NCBI GenBank assembly: GCA_023434465.1
Contig: JAEYSQ010000258.1
Coordinates: 1-14,101 of the forward strand
From: Actinomycetes bacterium
Lineage (GTDB): Bacteria; Actinomycetota; Thermoleophilia; Solirubrobacterales; 70-9
DNA: 14,101 nt
Direction: 5' to 3'
Below, piece after piece: positions 1 to 7,003 of the stretch (positions are counted from its first letter, which is position 1; every line of letters starts with the position of its first letter). The notes beneath the pieces were generated by a model. The model was not told where the DNA came from, searched no databases, and worked only from the letters and a program-made list of their open reading frames with translations. The translations under genes and the position numbers were made by a program.

Positions 1-936
1 GTGCTTTGCTGGTCTCTGGCCGGCTTCTTCATGCTCTGGGCGATCATGCGGATCGGTGGGCTGGAAAGAGGCTTCCCGCTCGTGCAGCTCGTCGCCTATA
101 CGCCGTACATGCTGCTGCTCTCGCTGCTGGCTTTGCTACTGGTGGTGCTTTGTCGCCGCTGGCTTGCGGCCGGTTTCCTGCTGCTGGCCGTGATCGCCCT
201 GGCGCTCGCGGTCCTGCCCCGGGAGATCGGCGGCCCCGAGGAAGTTCCCGGCGGGCAGCCGGTCCGGATTCTCACTCTGAACCTGGGGGTCGGTCGAGCC
301 CACGCCGACCAGGTCACCGAACTGGCCCGGGTGCGCGATATCGACCTAGTTGCGCTCCAGGAACTGACGCCGAAGGCGGTCGGCGCACTTGACCGGGCGG
401 GATTCGGAGTCGATTACCCGCACCGCATCCTGCAGCCGGATTCGGGGGCGACCGGTGGCGCGATCTACTCGCGCTGGCCGCTCAGGGACCGGGGCAGTCT
501 GACCGCCGAATTCCATCAACCCGTCGCCGACGTCGAGGTGCCCGCCTCGATTCCGGTTCAGCTCGTCTCGGTGCATCCGATGGCGCCAACCACACCGGCC
601 CGGACCTCGCAATGGGCCCGGGAATTCGCTTCCCTGCCCGACGCGTTCAGTGCCGAGCTGCCGCTCGTTCTTGTCGGCGACTTCAACGCCACCCTCGATC
701 ACGCCACTCTCCGCGATCTGCTCGACACCGGCTACCGGGACGCAGCCGACGTGACCGGCGACGGTCTGGTGAGCACGTGGCCGGCAAGAATCGAGCCCAA
801 GCTGCCGATCACTCTCGACCACGTGCTGGCCGAGAAGGGAATCTCCTTTAGTCAGTACGACGTCGAAAAGATCGACGGAACCGACCACCGGGCGGTGATC
901 GTCGAGCTGATCCTGCCGCCGGTTCCCGATCGGTGA
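1..936 (+). CDS. Membrane-anchored endonuclease/exonuclease/phosphatase (EEP) family protein, 5' end possibly partial
   Basis: The protein has 311 residues if the GTG at the window edge is the start; the true start may lie upstream. Residues 1-75 are hydrophobic with about three membrane segments, so the catalytic domain is probably held outside the membrane. The EEP fold spans about 88-307 with its metal and catalytic motifs intact: Asn94 in LTLNLG, Glu121 in QELTP, His192 in VSVHP, Asp227/Asn229 in VGDFNAT, and Asp295/His296 in TDHRAV. The family hydrolyses phosphodiester or phosphomonoester bonds (nucleases, sphingomyelinases, inositol phosphatases) using Mg2+. The substrate cannot be read from sequence. 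Membrane-anchored EEP proteins of about this size are common in actinobacteria. The stop codon is one base from the end of the convergent membrane-protein gene. Confidence 0.85.
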   Translation: MLCWSLAGFFMLWAIMRIGGLERGFPLVQLVAYTPYMLLLSLLALLLVVLCRRWLAAGFLLLAVIALALAVLPREIGGPEEVPGGQPVRILTLNLGVGRAHADQVTELARVRDIDLVALQELTPKAVGALDRAGFGVDYPHRILQPDSGATGGAIYSRWPLRDRGSLTAEFHQPVADVEVPASIPVQLVSVHPMAPTTPARTSQWAREFASLPDAFSAELPLVLVGDFNATLDHATLRDLLDTGYRDAADVTGDGLVSTWPARIEPKLPITLDHVLAEKGISFSQYDVEKIDGTDHRAVIVELILPPVPDR

Positions 937-937
937 T

Positions 938-1261
938 TCAGGTGCGGCGGGGCTCGGGACCGTAACCGCACCAGATCGAGAAGGTGATGATCGCAGCGAT
1001 CGTGCCCAGCGCGTGAACGCCGAGCAGGACGCCGATCAGCCCCGGAATTCCGGCGATGATGACCCCGAGCACGGTTCGGCCGGCCGGCAGGCCGAGGATG
1101 CGGGCGGTGCCGAAGGCACACAGGAACATCGCCACCGGACCGGAGAGCCAGCCCCATTCCTCGAAGAAGGACTTGGGCAGGAGCAACGCCAGAAGCACGA
1201 ACAGGAGCGCGACCAGGGCGAACATCACGAGTCCGGACTTGAGGGCGGTTTTCGCGTTCAT
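938..1261 (-). CDS. Small four-helix membrane protein, unknown function
   Basis: The protein has 107 residues from the ATG at 1261. An in-frame TTG at 1285 would add eight residues, and neither start has a convincing Shine-Dalgarno sequence. The ATG is preferred because it gives a normal positively charged N-terminus (MNAKTALK) before the first helix. Four hydrophobic stretches fill almost the whole chain, separated by a PKSFFEEWGW turn and an RILGLPAGR loop, and it ends in a short polar tail (GPEPRRT). I recognise no family motif. It ends tail to tail with the EEP gene, with almost no gap, and diverges from the polysaccharide deacetylase gene across a promoter region of about 57 bp. Its integral membrane nature is clear; its function is unknown. 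Confidence 0.7.
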   Translation of the reverse strand: MNAKTALKSGLVMFALVALLFVLLALLLPKSFFEEWGWLSGPVAMFLCAFGTARILGLPAGRTVLGVIIAGIPGLIGVLLGVHALGTIAAIITFSIWCGYGPEPRRT

Positions 1262-1298
1262 CGTTGTTGAGGACGGTCCGCTCAAGGACCTCGCGGTG

Positions 1299-1306
1299 CC
1301 TATACT
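1299..1306. promoter_or_regulatory. Overlapping divergent -10 elements
   Basis: On the + strand TATACT (1301-1306) is a good -10 hexamer, 12 bases before the deacetylase ATG. On the - strand the same bases read TATAGG (1304-1299), a weaker -10 for the membrane-protein gene. No convincing -35 box is visible for either. If both are used, polymerase cannot occupy both promoters at once. Confidence 0.35.
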
Positions 1307-1318
1307 CGCAGGTCGATA

Positions 1319-2551
1319 ATGACCGGACTGAAAGGCACCTTCCGGTCGGGGGACCGTGCCCGCCAGCAGCTCGCGCTGCTCGCATTCCTGCTGCTGGTTG
1401 CCGGTCTCGCGATCATGATTCCGTCGAACGCGACGAGCGCCGGCCAGAACCCGATCGAGAAGGTGAAACTCAGCCAGCGAGGCCAGTCACTGATCCTCCA
1501 GGTGCGGACAAACCAGGAAATGAACCTGGGCAAGCTTGATCGCCGGCCGGCCTCCCAGGCCACCAATCACCGCTACCTTTGCCTGCTGTTGACCCCCCGG
1601 GGCCGGACCACGACCGTGCGGATTTGCTTCGGCGGAAAGAAGCGGACCTACCGGCTACTTGGCGTTTCGCGGGTTTCCGAGACGGGCGAGGTTCGTCGCA
1701 GCAGACTGATCCCCGCCAAAGTCAAGAAAATCGACGGCCTCAAGCTGGTCGCGACATTCGATCCCCGCGAGGCCGGGCTGCCGCCCGGCAAGTATGGCTG
1801 GCAGGTGGCCAGCCATACCGGTCGGTGCCCGGCCGAAGGCCCTTCGGCCAAGCCGGCTTCCCACTGCCTCGATCACTTTCCGGCAAAGCGTCCGGCACCG
1901 TATTACCTGCGCCCGATCCGGGCGGTCGGCTGCACCGGCGGCAACGGCGAGCTCGTAACCCACGGGCCGCGCGGCCGCAAGCGGGTCGCCCTGACCTTTG
2001 ACGACGGCCCCAGCGACTACACCGCCGACATACTCAGGATCCTCAGGCGAAAGAAGGCGAAGGGGACCTTCTTCATGCTGGGTCAGCAAGTAGCTCGCTA
2101 TCCGAGCTTCGCCCGCCGGGTGCTTGCCCTCGGTCACGAGGTCGCCAACCACAGCTACGAACATGATCTGCTGCCCGGAGCTTTCGACATCCACCGGGCA
2201 ACCCGCCGCATCTCCCGTGTCACCGGCTTCCGGCCCTGTCTGTTTCGCCCGCCCTACGGAGCGGTCAGCAGTTCGCTCAGGAGGACCGTCCGCGAAGAGC
2301 GGATGAAGGTGGTCAACTGGGACGTCGATACTTCCGACTGGAAACTGCCCGGCGCGGGCGCGATCGCCGGTTCGATCGTTCGTCACGTCCGTCCCGGATC
2401 GATCGTTCTGATGCATGACGGCGGCGGCCCCCGATGCGGAACCGTCGAGGCGCTCGTCCCCGCGATCGGTGCCCTGCGACGACGCGGCTACGAACTGGTC
2501 ACCGTCTCCGAACTGCTCGGCAACCGGACGATCTATCGCCCGGTCCCCTGA
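1319..2551 (+). CDS. Secreted NodB-type polysaccharide deacetylase
   Basis: The 410-residue protein starts at an ATG with a weak AGG (1310-1312) at 6-base spacing. A signal peptide or membrane anchor covers about residues 15-42. Residues 45-215 form an uncharacterised, cysteine-containing, probably beta-rich region. The NodB homology domain (CE4) starts at about 221. Its motifs are complete: TFDDGPS (226-232, catalytic base Asp228 and metal ligand Asp229), NHSYEH (277-282, metal ligands His278 and His282), RPPYG (310-314), WDVDTSDW, and LMHDGG with His366. The family removes N- or O-acetyl groups from peptidoglycan, chitin-like polymers or exopolysaccharide in a metal-dependent reaction outside the cell. 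Which polymer is used here is not evident. The gene stands alone, divergent from a small membrane protein and convergent with a secreted hydrolase. Confidence 0.92.
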   Translation: MTGLKGTFRSGDRARQQLALLAFLLLVAGLAIMIPSNATSAGQNPIEKVKLSQRGQSLILQVRTNQEMNLGKLDRRPASQATNHRYLCLLLTPRGRTTTVRICFGGKKRTYRLLGVSRVSETGEVRRSRLIPAKVKKIDGLKLVATFDPREAGLPPGKYGWQVASHTGRCPAEGPSAKPASHCLDHFPAKRPAPYYLRPIRAVGCTGGNGELVTHGPRGRKRVALTFDDGPSDYTADILRILRRKKAKGTFFMLGQQVARYPSFARRVLALGHEVANHSYEHDLLPGAFDIHRATRRISRVTGFRPCLFRPPYGAVSSSLRRTVREERMKVVNWDVDTSDWKLPGAGAIAGSIVRHVRPGSIVLMHDGGGPRCGTVEALVPAIGALRRRGYELVTVSELLGNRTIYRPVP

Positions 2552-2558
2552 AACGAGA

Positions 2559-2586
2559 GAGCCCCGACCCATCCTGGCCGGGGCTC
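2559..2586. terminator. Bidirectional hairpin terminator between convergent genes
   Basis: GAGCCCCG (2559-2566) and CGGGGCTC (2579-2586) form a perfect 8-bp stem with a 12-base loop, 7 bases after the deacetylase stop and 24 bases after the end of the opposing hydrolase gene. There is no U-tract on either strand, which is common for actinobacterial terminators. Confidence 0.65.
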
Positions 2587-2610
2587 CCTGAACCTTTCTG
2601 GCGGAGCTCC

Positions 2611-5154
2611 CTACGGCAGGCTGCCATCCCAGGAGTCGCCGTAACAGGCCGTGGTCGGACACATGTCGGTGATGTAGCCGTTCGGTTGCAGGAAGGAAGA
2701 AGTCTGGGCGATTGCCAGGCTCGCTCCTCCCGGGGCCCCGTGCGGATCCTGGGCAACCCGGTTCGGCTTGTTGACCAGCGGCGGGACGTCGGTGCCGATG
2801 GTCTGGTTTGGATTGTTCGGGTTGGGTCGCGGCGGGCCGCCATCGAAGTAGATGACGTTGTTTCCGTGGAACGGGAAATCGCTGGACGTCAGGCGCGGCA
2901 CGTTCCAGAGCACGTCGTAGTCGGGCCAGCGGCCGGGGTCGACCGGGATCTGGTTGGTCTTCATGTCGAGCGTCCGGGCCATCGTGTCGGAAGTGAAGTT
3001 GGACACCTGGTGATCTCCCAGCGCCACCTGAAGGGTGATGCGGTGGGCCGGCGTGTTCGGGGGTGGGTTGTCGGTCATCACATGGGCATAACCGTTCGGC
3101 TCGCTGCGGTCCCAGAGCATCTGCATCAGCTGGAGCAGCAGCGGGTGGGACATCTCATCCGGGTAGGCGGTGTAGAGCAGCGTCTTGTAGATGTCGTAGT
3201 TGGTCGACCGGGGGAGCAGGATCGAGTAGGTCATCGCGCCAACCAGCAGTGAGCTCTGGATGAAGTCCGGCGACAGCGCGGTCAGCGGACCACCGAGAAT
3301 GCCACCCTGGCTGGCCCCCATGTAAAAGACATGGTCGTTTCGGACCAGCGATTCACCGCCCGGTTCGAAGCCATCACCGTCCTGGAACGCGGGGTGGGTC
3401 CCGAGGCCTTCCGGGTGGTACATCAGGCGGGCCAGGTAGAGCTCGTTGAGCAGAGCCTGCGCGAGTCGGTCGGCCAGAACGTCGAAGTTCGACAGGTCCG
3501 GCAGGGCGGTCGTCATGACCTGGAACACGTCCGAGTTGGACATCCCGATTTCGTCGGTCGCGCAGACCGTCATCCCCGTCTGGGCGAGATCCGGGTTGGG
3601 GCCGCCGTTGACGCCCGAGGCGTTGCCGAACAGCCCGTGCCCGAAGACCATCGGTCGGGTCTTCTCGGCATTCTCCGAAACCGCGACCTGAGGCACGATG
3701 CACTCCATGTTCGCCTCGTAGAAGCCGTTGCGGGTCGGCAGGCCGTTCGCGTCCAGGTTCATGATTCCGCCCGGGCCGCAGCTCGGCTCGAGGAAACAGG
3801 GAACCATGAACGTTCCCTTGATCTTCCTGGCGATCTTCGAATTCTGGCCCGGGGTAAACGTCTCCACGTAGACCTTGCCGTTCTCCAGGTCGTTCTCCGG
3901 GATCTCGAACTCGGGAGCGTGGCCCTGGACGATCTGGTCACCCATGGTCGTGTCCTCGAGCGCGGCGAAGGCCCGGTCGCGCATGCTCAGGGCCCGCTTG
4001 TAGTTGTTCTCGTTGCTGGCCGTGGTGAAGTCCCAGGCCAGGTAAAGGTCTCCCCGCTTGATCCCGGCCGTCTTCAAAGTCTTGAAGATTGACTCGAAGT
4101 GGGCCCGCCGCTGATTGATCTCGCTCTGGTTCGACTTGATCTGGTCCCGGTAGTAGCGGAAGGCGTTCGGGGCCGCCAGCGCAGTTCCGTCCTTGTCGGT
4201 CAGGTTTCTCAGGGCGATCACGTAACGGGTCTTTTCTTCGAAATTCTCGGCCGGCTTGATCTCCAGGACCCGGTTGCGATCGAGGCCGGCATTCGAGTCG
4301 ACCTCGGCCCAGATCGGGTGGCGTTCACCCGTTTCGGTGTTGATCACGACAACCTTCTGGTCCGGATCGGAGTACCGGCCGAGATGGTTCAAGGGGGCCA
4401 GCTCGTTGGCCTGGACCGCTGCGATCGAATCGAGACCGGGGATCCTGACGACAACGCCCTGGCCCTGGCTGAATCCGTCGGAAGCGTTCAGCTTCGTGTG
4501 ATCGATCGGAACGCCGTCCTTGTTCTTCGGCATCGCGCCCGTCGGGAAGTTGACCCGCTTGCCGGTCGGACTCGCCTGGTCACTGACCGTGTAGAAGTCG
4601 TTCGGAAAGGGCAACATGCACATGCCCTCTTTCGGCTGCGCGATGAAGTCACAGTCGCTGGCCTTGCTCACGTCGACCGGTGCGAGCTGGCAGTCCGTCT
4701 GGTTTCTCACCACCGCCTGCTTGCGTGACGACTTGCGTTTACCGTTTCGAGCCTTGAGGCTCAAGGTCCTGGCCTGGCAGCCGGCAAGTTCGGTCCTGAC
4801 CGCCGGCAGGATGTTCAGCCGGACGATCCGGCTGCGTTTCTTGCCCAGTTTCACGAACCGGACCTTGAAAAGCGGCTTGTTGCCAGTGTCGAAGCTATAC
4901 GTGGAGCCTGCGAGGCGGACGCGGGCACCCTTGTTCGCCTTGACCCGGACCTTCACTTTGCCGCCAGCGAGCTGAGTCGCCTTCAGGTTCAGGACTTTGA
5001 CCACAGGCTTGACCGTCTTCTTCTTTTTCTTCTTCTTCGGCTTGGCCTTCCTGGCCGCGGCGCCTGCCTCGGCCGCCGAAGCAGCGCTGACGATTCCGCC
5101 AGCGAAAAGCGATCCGGCCAGCAATGCGACCAGCAGAACGACGAAACGACGCAT
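2611..5154 (-). CDS. Large secreted alpha/beta hydrolase, lipase-like, with lysine-rich N-terminal module
   Basis: The protein has 847 residues from the ATG at 5154. GGGAGG nine bases upstream fixes this start over a more distal in-frame codon at 5199. A signal peptide (about 1-28) is followed by a linker with seven consecutive lysines, then a basic beta-rich module to about residue 155. Next comes a region opening MCMLPFPNDFYTVSD, similar in style to the N-terminal domain of bacterial virulence-factor lipases. The alpha/beta-hydrolase core has an HG oxyanion-type motif (His506-Gly507), the nucleophile elbow GASQG with Ser615, and a probable catalytic His715 in LGDHQVSN; the acid residue is not assigned. 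It should act outside the cell as an esterase or lipase, with unknown substrate. The lysine linker may bind polyanionic wall or membrane components (inference). It faces sugE across a 207-bp regulatory gap. Confidence 0.8.
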   Translation of the reverse strand: MRRFVVLLVALLAGSLFAGGIVSAASAAEAGAAARKAKPKKKKKKKTVKPVVKVLNLKATQLAGGKVKVRVKANKGARVRLAGSTYSFDTGNKPLFKVRFVKLGKKRSRIVRLNILPAVRTELAGCQARTLSLKARNGKRKSSRKQAVVRNQTDCQLAPVDVSKASDCDFIAQPKEGMCMLPFPNDFYTVSDQASPTGKRVNFPTGAMPKNKDGVPIDHTKLNASDGFSQGQGVVVRIPGLDSIAAVQANELAPLNHLGRYSDPDQKVVVINTETGERHPIWAEVDSNAGLDRNRVLEIKPAENFEEKTRYVIALRNLTDKDGTALAAPNAFRYYRDQIKSNQSEINQRRAHFESIFKTLKTAGIKRGDLYLAWDFTTASNENNYKRALSMRDRAFAALEDTTMGDQIVQGHAPEFEIPENDLENGKVYVETFTPGQNSKIARKIKGTFMVPCFLEPSCGPGGIMNLDANGLPTRNGFYEANMECIVPQVAVSENAEKTRPMVFGHGLFGNASGVNGGPNPDLAQTGMTVCATDEIGMSNSDVFQVMTTALPDLSNFDVLADRLAQALLNELYLARLMYHPEGLGTHPAFQDGDGFEPGGESLVRNDHVFYMGASQGGILGGPLTALSPDFIQSSLLVGAMTYSILLPRSTNYDIYKTLLYTAYPDEMSHPLLLQLMQMLWDRSEPNGYAHVMTDNPPPNTPAHRITLQVALGDHQVSNFTSDTMARTLDMKTNQIPVDPGRWPDYDVLWNVPRLTSSDFPFHGNNVIYFDGGPPRPNPNNPNQTIGTDVPPLVNKPNRVAQDPHGAPGGASLAIAQTSSFLQPNGYITDMCPTTACYGDSWDGSLP

Positions 5155-5163
5155 CCTTTGATT

Positions 5164-5169
5164 CCTCCC
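5164..5169 (-). promoter_or_regulatory. Ribosome binding site of the secreted hydrolase
   Basis: GGGAGG on the - strand lies nine bases before the ATG at 5154. It decides that start against the in-frame codon at 5199, which lies upstream of this site. Confidence 0.75.
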
Positions 5170-5177
5170 AGAAAGAA

Positions 5178-5199
5178 TTGAACTGCTCCCTGCGTTCAA
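5178..5199. promoter_or_regulatory. Inverted repeat TTGAAC-N10-GTTCAA upstream of the hydrolase
   Basis: Two perfect 6-bp half-sites (5178-5183 and 5194-5199) are separated by 10 bases. The element lies about 25-45 bases before the hydrolase start, where a repressor could block its promoter. Because the spacing approaches one helical turn per half-site centre, a dimeric helix-turn-helix regulator is plausible. The regulator is unknown. Confidence 0.35.
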
Positions 5200-5220
5200 G
5201 GCTACAGAGGTTCGACCGTT

Positions 5221-5240
5221 CTGTGTGCTTCGTCACACAG
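5221..5240. promoter_or_regulatory. Perfect palindrome resembling a CRP/GlxR-family operator
   Basis: CTGTGTG (5221-5227) and CACACAG (5234-5240) form a perfect inverted repeat with a 6-base centre. Within it TGTGT-N6-TCACA (5222-5237) differs at one position from the CRP/GlxR consensus TGTGA-N6-TCACA. It lies between the divergent hydrolase and sugE genes, and about 50 bases before the riboswitch aptamer. It could be an operator for either gene or simply an RNA hairpin. Confidence 0.4.
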
Positions 5241-5264
5241 GCCGGAAACCGGAGCCCGGGTGGC

Positions 5265-5270
5265 TACAGT
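5265..5270 (+). promoter_or_regulatory. Candidate -10 element for the riboswitch-sugE transcript
   Basis: TACAGT matches TATAAT at four of six positions and would start transcription near 5277, about 13 bases before the riboswitch aptamer. No -35 box is recognisable, so this is a weak call based mainly on position. Confidence 0.25.
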
Positions 5271-5289
5271 GACCGTGGTCCTTCGGATC

Positions 5290-5329
5290 CCGGACGAGAC
5301 GCGCCGTACCCGGTCACGCACGACGACGC
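5290..5329 (+). ncRNA. Guanidine-III (ykkC-III) riboswitch aptamer
   Basis: The 40-base element follows the guanidine-III consensus closely. It has CCGGACGAG at the 5' end, then GCGCCGT, then ACCCGGTCA. As in this class, two stems cross to make an H-type pseudoknot: P1 pairs 5290-5293 with 5310-5313 (CCGG/CCGG), and P2 pairs 5301-5307 with 5323-5329 (GCGCCGT/ACGACGC). P2 has one C-A mismatch (5304/5326). The loop before the 3' strand of P2 is nine bases, one fewer than I recall for the structurally characterised Thermobifida example. The class binds free guanidinium and raises expression of exporters. Here it lies 32 bases before a SugE/Gdx start codon, the expected target, with the Shine-Dalgarno sequence 21 bases downstream. 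That arrangement suggests translational control. Confidence 0.9.
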
Positions 5330-5350
5330 AGGTTCCGTCAACCGTTCGTC

Positions 5351-5355
5351 AGGAG
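5351..5355 (+). promoter_or_regulatory. Ribosome binding site of sugE, likely riboswitch-controlled
   Basis: AGGAG lies six bases before the ATG at 5362 and fixes that start over the in-frame ATG at 5260. The adjoining TCGTC (5346-5350) can pair with GACGA at 5322-5326, which overlaps the 3' strand of riboswitch P2. That gives a possible switch between aptamer folding and pairing next to the ribosome site. Confidence 0.7.
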
Positions 5356-5361
5356 TTCGCC

Positions 5362-5688
5362 ATGAACTGGGTCTTGTTGGTAGTCGCCGGGTTGCTCGAA
5401 GTCGTGTGGGCATTCGCTCTCAAGGAATCGAGTGGTTTCAGCCGCTTTGTGCCGACCGCGATCTTTCTTCCTGCCTATCTCGCCAGCGCGATACTCCTGG
5501 GATTCGCCCTCAAGGAGCTCCCGGTCGGAACCGGATACGCGGTCTGGGTCGGAATCGGCGCGGTCGGAGCCGCCGTTGCGGGCATCACGTTGTTGGGTGA
5601 GTCACTTGCGCCGGGCCGGATAGCGGCGCTCGCTCTGATCGCGGTAGGGGTGATCTGGCTGGCCCTCGGGGAGGGTCAGGAAACCTGA
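5362..5688 (+). CDS. sugE: SugE/Gdx-type small multidrug resistance transporter, guanidinium exporter
   Basis: The protein has 108 residues and four transmembrane helices, the standard size of the small multidrug resistance family. The first helix reads MNWVLLVVAGLLEVVWA, close to Escherichia coli SugE, with the essential proton/substrate-coupling glutamate at position 13. The signature LPVGTGYAVWVGIGAVGAA and a following LLGES segment are typical of the SugE/Gdx branch rather than the EmrE branch. Such proteins work as antiparallel dimers and exchange guanidinium for protons across the cytoplasmic membrane. The single gene and the guanidine-III riboswitch in front of it both support the Gdx role over general drug efflux. 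Translation starts at the ATG six bases after AGGAG. An upstream in-frame ATG at 5260 is rejected because it would run through the riboswitch. Confidence 0.93.
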   Translation: MNWVLLVVAGLLEVVWAFALKESSGFSRFVPTAIFLPAYLASAILLGFALKELPVGTGYAVWVGIGAVGAAVAGITLLGESLAPGRIAALALIAVGVIWLALGEGQET

Positions 5689-5773
5689 AAGAAACCTTGC
5701 CAGGACCAGCCCAGTTCCATCTTTGGTGGGCCGAACCCGCTCTTATTCCGGTCTGAACGTGTTCCAGAACCCG

Positions 5774-6958
5774 ATGACAAAGATTCTTTCCCGGAGGATC
5801 GCGCTCCTGGCCCTGCTCCTTCCGGTCCTCTTCATCAGCCTCCAGTCCGGCCCCGAAAAAGCTGCTGCAGCCCAGCCCGCCAATCCGTTTGCGCGGGCCG
5901 GTATGTGGATCTGGTACGTCGATTCCTCGCATGGCGGCAACCTCAGGAAGATCATCCGTCAGGCCCGGGCCGCGAAAATCGGCACCCTGTACATCAAGTC
6001 CGGCGATGGTGACGACACCTGGAGCCAGTTCAACAAACCCGTGGTCCGGCGTCTCCAGCGGGCCGGCTTGAAGGTCTGCGGGTGGCAGTACATCTACGGC
6101 CGCCGGCCGATCGCCGAGGCAAGAGCGGGAGCAGCCGCGAAGCGTCGCGGTGCCGATTGTTTCGTGATCAACGCGGAAGCCGAGTTCGAGGGCAAGTATG
6201 CGGCCGCCGACTGGTACATCCGTGAGCTGCGGCGGCGGGTCGGGCCGAAGTTCAAGCTCGGGCTTTCCTCTTTCCCCTACGTTCACTACCACCCGGCCTT
6301 CCCCTACTCGGTCTTTCTCGGACCGGGCGCCGCGATCGCCAACACGCCACAGGTCTACTGGCACACGATCGGTGATTCGGTTGGGAAATCCCTGGCCACC
6401 ACCTGGGAACAGAACACGATCTACAAGCGCCGGATCTTTCCGACCGGCCAGACCTGGGACGGCCCGCCGAAACGCGACCTGCTCGCCTTCCGGAAGTTCA
6501 TGCTCAACTACGGTTCGGCGCCGAGTTGGTGGTCCTGGCAGGAAACCGATTCTTCGGAGTGGTCGACCCTCCGCCGGCCGGTGACCAGGGTCGCCGGTTA
6601 CAGGCCTTACGCCGGCAAGGTCGTCCTCGACCGCGGTGACCGCGGTGACCAGGTCGTCTGGCTGCAGCAGCATCTGATCGCCCTCGGGAATTCGATGCAG
6701 CCGACCGGCATCTTCAACCGGGCCACCTACCGCGCGGTCCGGCGGTTTCAGGCCAGGCGTAACCTCGAAGTCGACGGCGTGGTAGGCACCCGCACCTGGA
6801 ACCGTCTACTCCGGACCCGGCCGGTAAGGGTCAAATGGTCGGCTGCCCGCAACCGTAGTCGTCCGGCCGGCGCTTCCGCCTCGTCCGCGGCCCTCCCGGC
6901 GCCCCTCTCGGCCAATCTGCCCGCGGTCCGAAACGAGATCGCGGGCGCCCCCAAGTAA
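5774..6958 (+). CDS. Secreted TIM-barrel-like (putative glycoside hydrolase) protein with peptidoglycan-binding domain
   Basis: The protein has 394 residues from the ATG at 5774. In-frame TTG/GTG codons at 5723/5726 are less likely, because the ATG places a clean signal peptide (about residues 1-33, ending in an alanine run) at the N-terminus. Residues 40-270 look like a beta/alpha barrel: AGMWIWYV opens strand 1, TLYIKSGDG, VCGWQYIYG and CFVINAEAEFEG follow as further strands, and PQVYW closes. Glu135 or Glu137 could be catalytic (inference). Residues about 283-348 are a PG_binding_1 domain, with a GDQVVWLQQHL helix and GIFNRATYRAVRRFQ...DGVVGTRTWNRLL. A 9-bp tandem duplication (6629-6646) encodes DRGDRG at its edge. 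An alanine/proline-rich tail ends the chain. It should bind the cell wall from outside. I cannot assign a named glycosidase family. Confidence 0.75.
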   Translation: MTKILSRRIALLALLLPVLFISLQSGPEKAAAAQPANPFARAGMWIWYVDSSHGGNLRKIIRQARAAKIGTLYIKSGDGDDTWSQFNKPVVRRLQRAGLKVCGWQYIYGRRPIAEARAGAAAKRRGADCFVINAEAEFEGKYAAADWYIRELRRRVGPKFKLGLSSFPYVHYHPAFPYSVFLGPGAAIANTPQVYWHTIGDSVGKSLATTWEQNTIYKRRIFPTGQTWDGPPKRDLLAFRKFMLNYGSAPSWWSWQETDSSEWSTLRRPVTRVAGYRPYAGKVVLDRGDRGDQVVWLQQHLIALGNSMQPTGIFNRATYRAVRRFQARRNLEVDGVVGTRTWNRLLRTRPVRVKWSAARNRSRPAGASASSAALPAPLSANLPAVRNEIAGAPK

Positions 6959-6973
6959 GCACGCGTTTCTGCG

Positions 6974-6997
6974 GCCGTCCGGCGTGGACCGGACGGC
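6974..6997. terminator. Bidirectional hairpin terminator
   Basis: GCCGTCCGG (6974-6982) and CCGGACGGC (6989-6997) form a perfect 9-bp stem with a six-base loop. It sits in the 45-bp gap between the convergent wall-binding protein and FAH-family genes, so it can serve both. No U-tract follows. Confidence 0.75.
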
Positions 6998-7003
6998 ACC
7001 CAG

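Noticed and set aside
924..959. Six-bp inverted repeat (TCCCGA/TCGGGA) at the first convergent junction
   Set aside because: The 24-base loop and position inside both coding ends make it too weak to call a terminator.
1655..2662. 335-codon - strand frame opposite the polysaccharide deacetylase
   Set aside because: The + strand encodes a complete NodB domain; the antisense frame has no motif and would run through the hairpin terminator.
3331..4728. Two + strand frames (3331-4092, 4099-4728) inside the hydrolase gene
   Set aside because: Shadows of one continuous hydrolase frame with coherent domain order.
5015..5040. Lysine-codon tract as a phase-variable simple repeat
   Set aside because: It encodes a lysine linker typical of exported proteins, and mixed AAG/AAA codons interrupt the repeat; there is no evidence of slippage.
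5260..5361. N-terminal extension of SugE from the ATG at 5260
   Set aside because: It would add 34 polar residues before the first helix and translate the riboswitch; the ATG at 5362 has an ideal ribosome site and matches the family's N-terminus.
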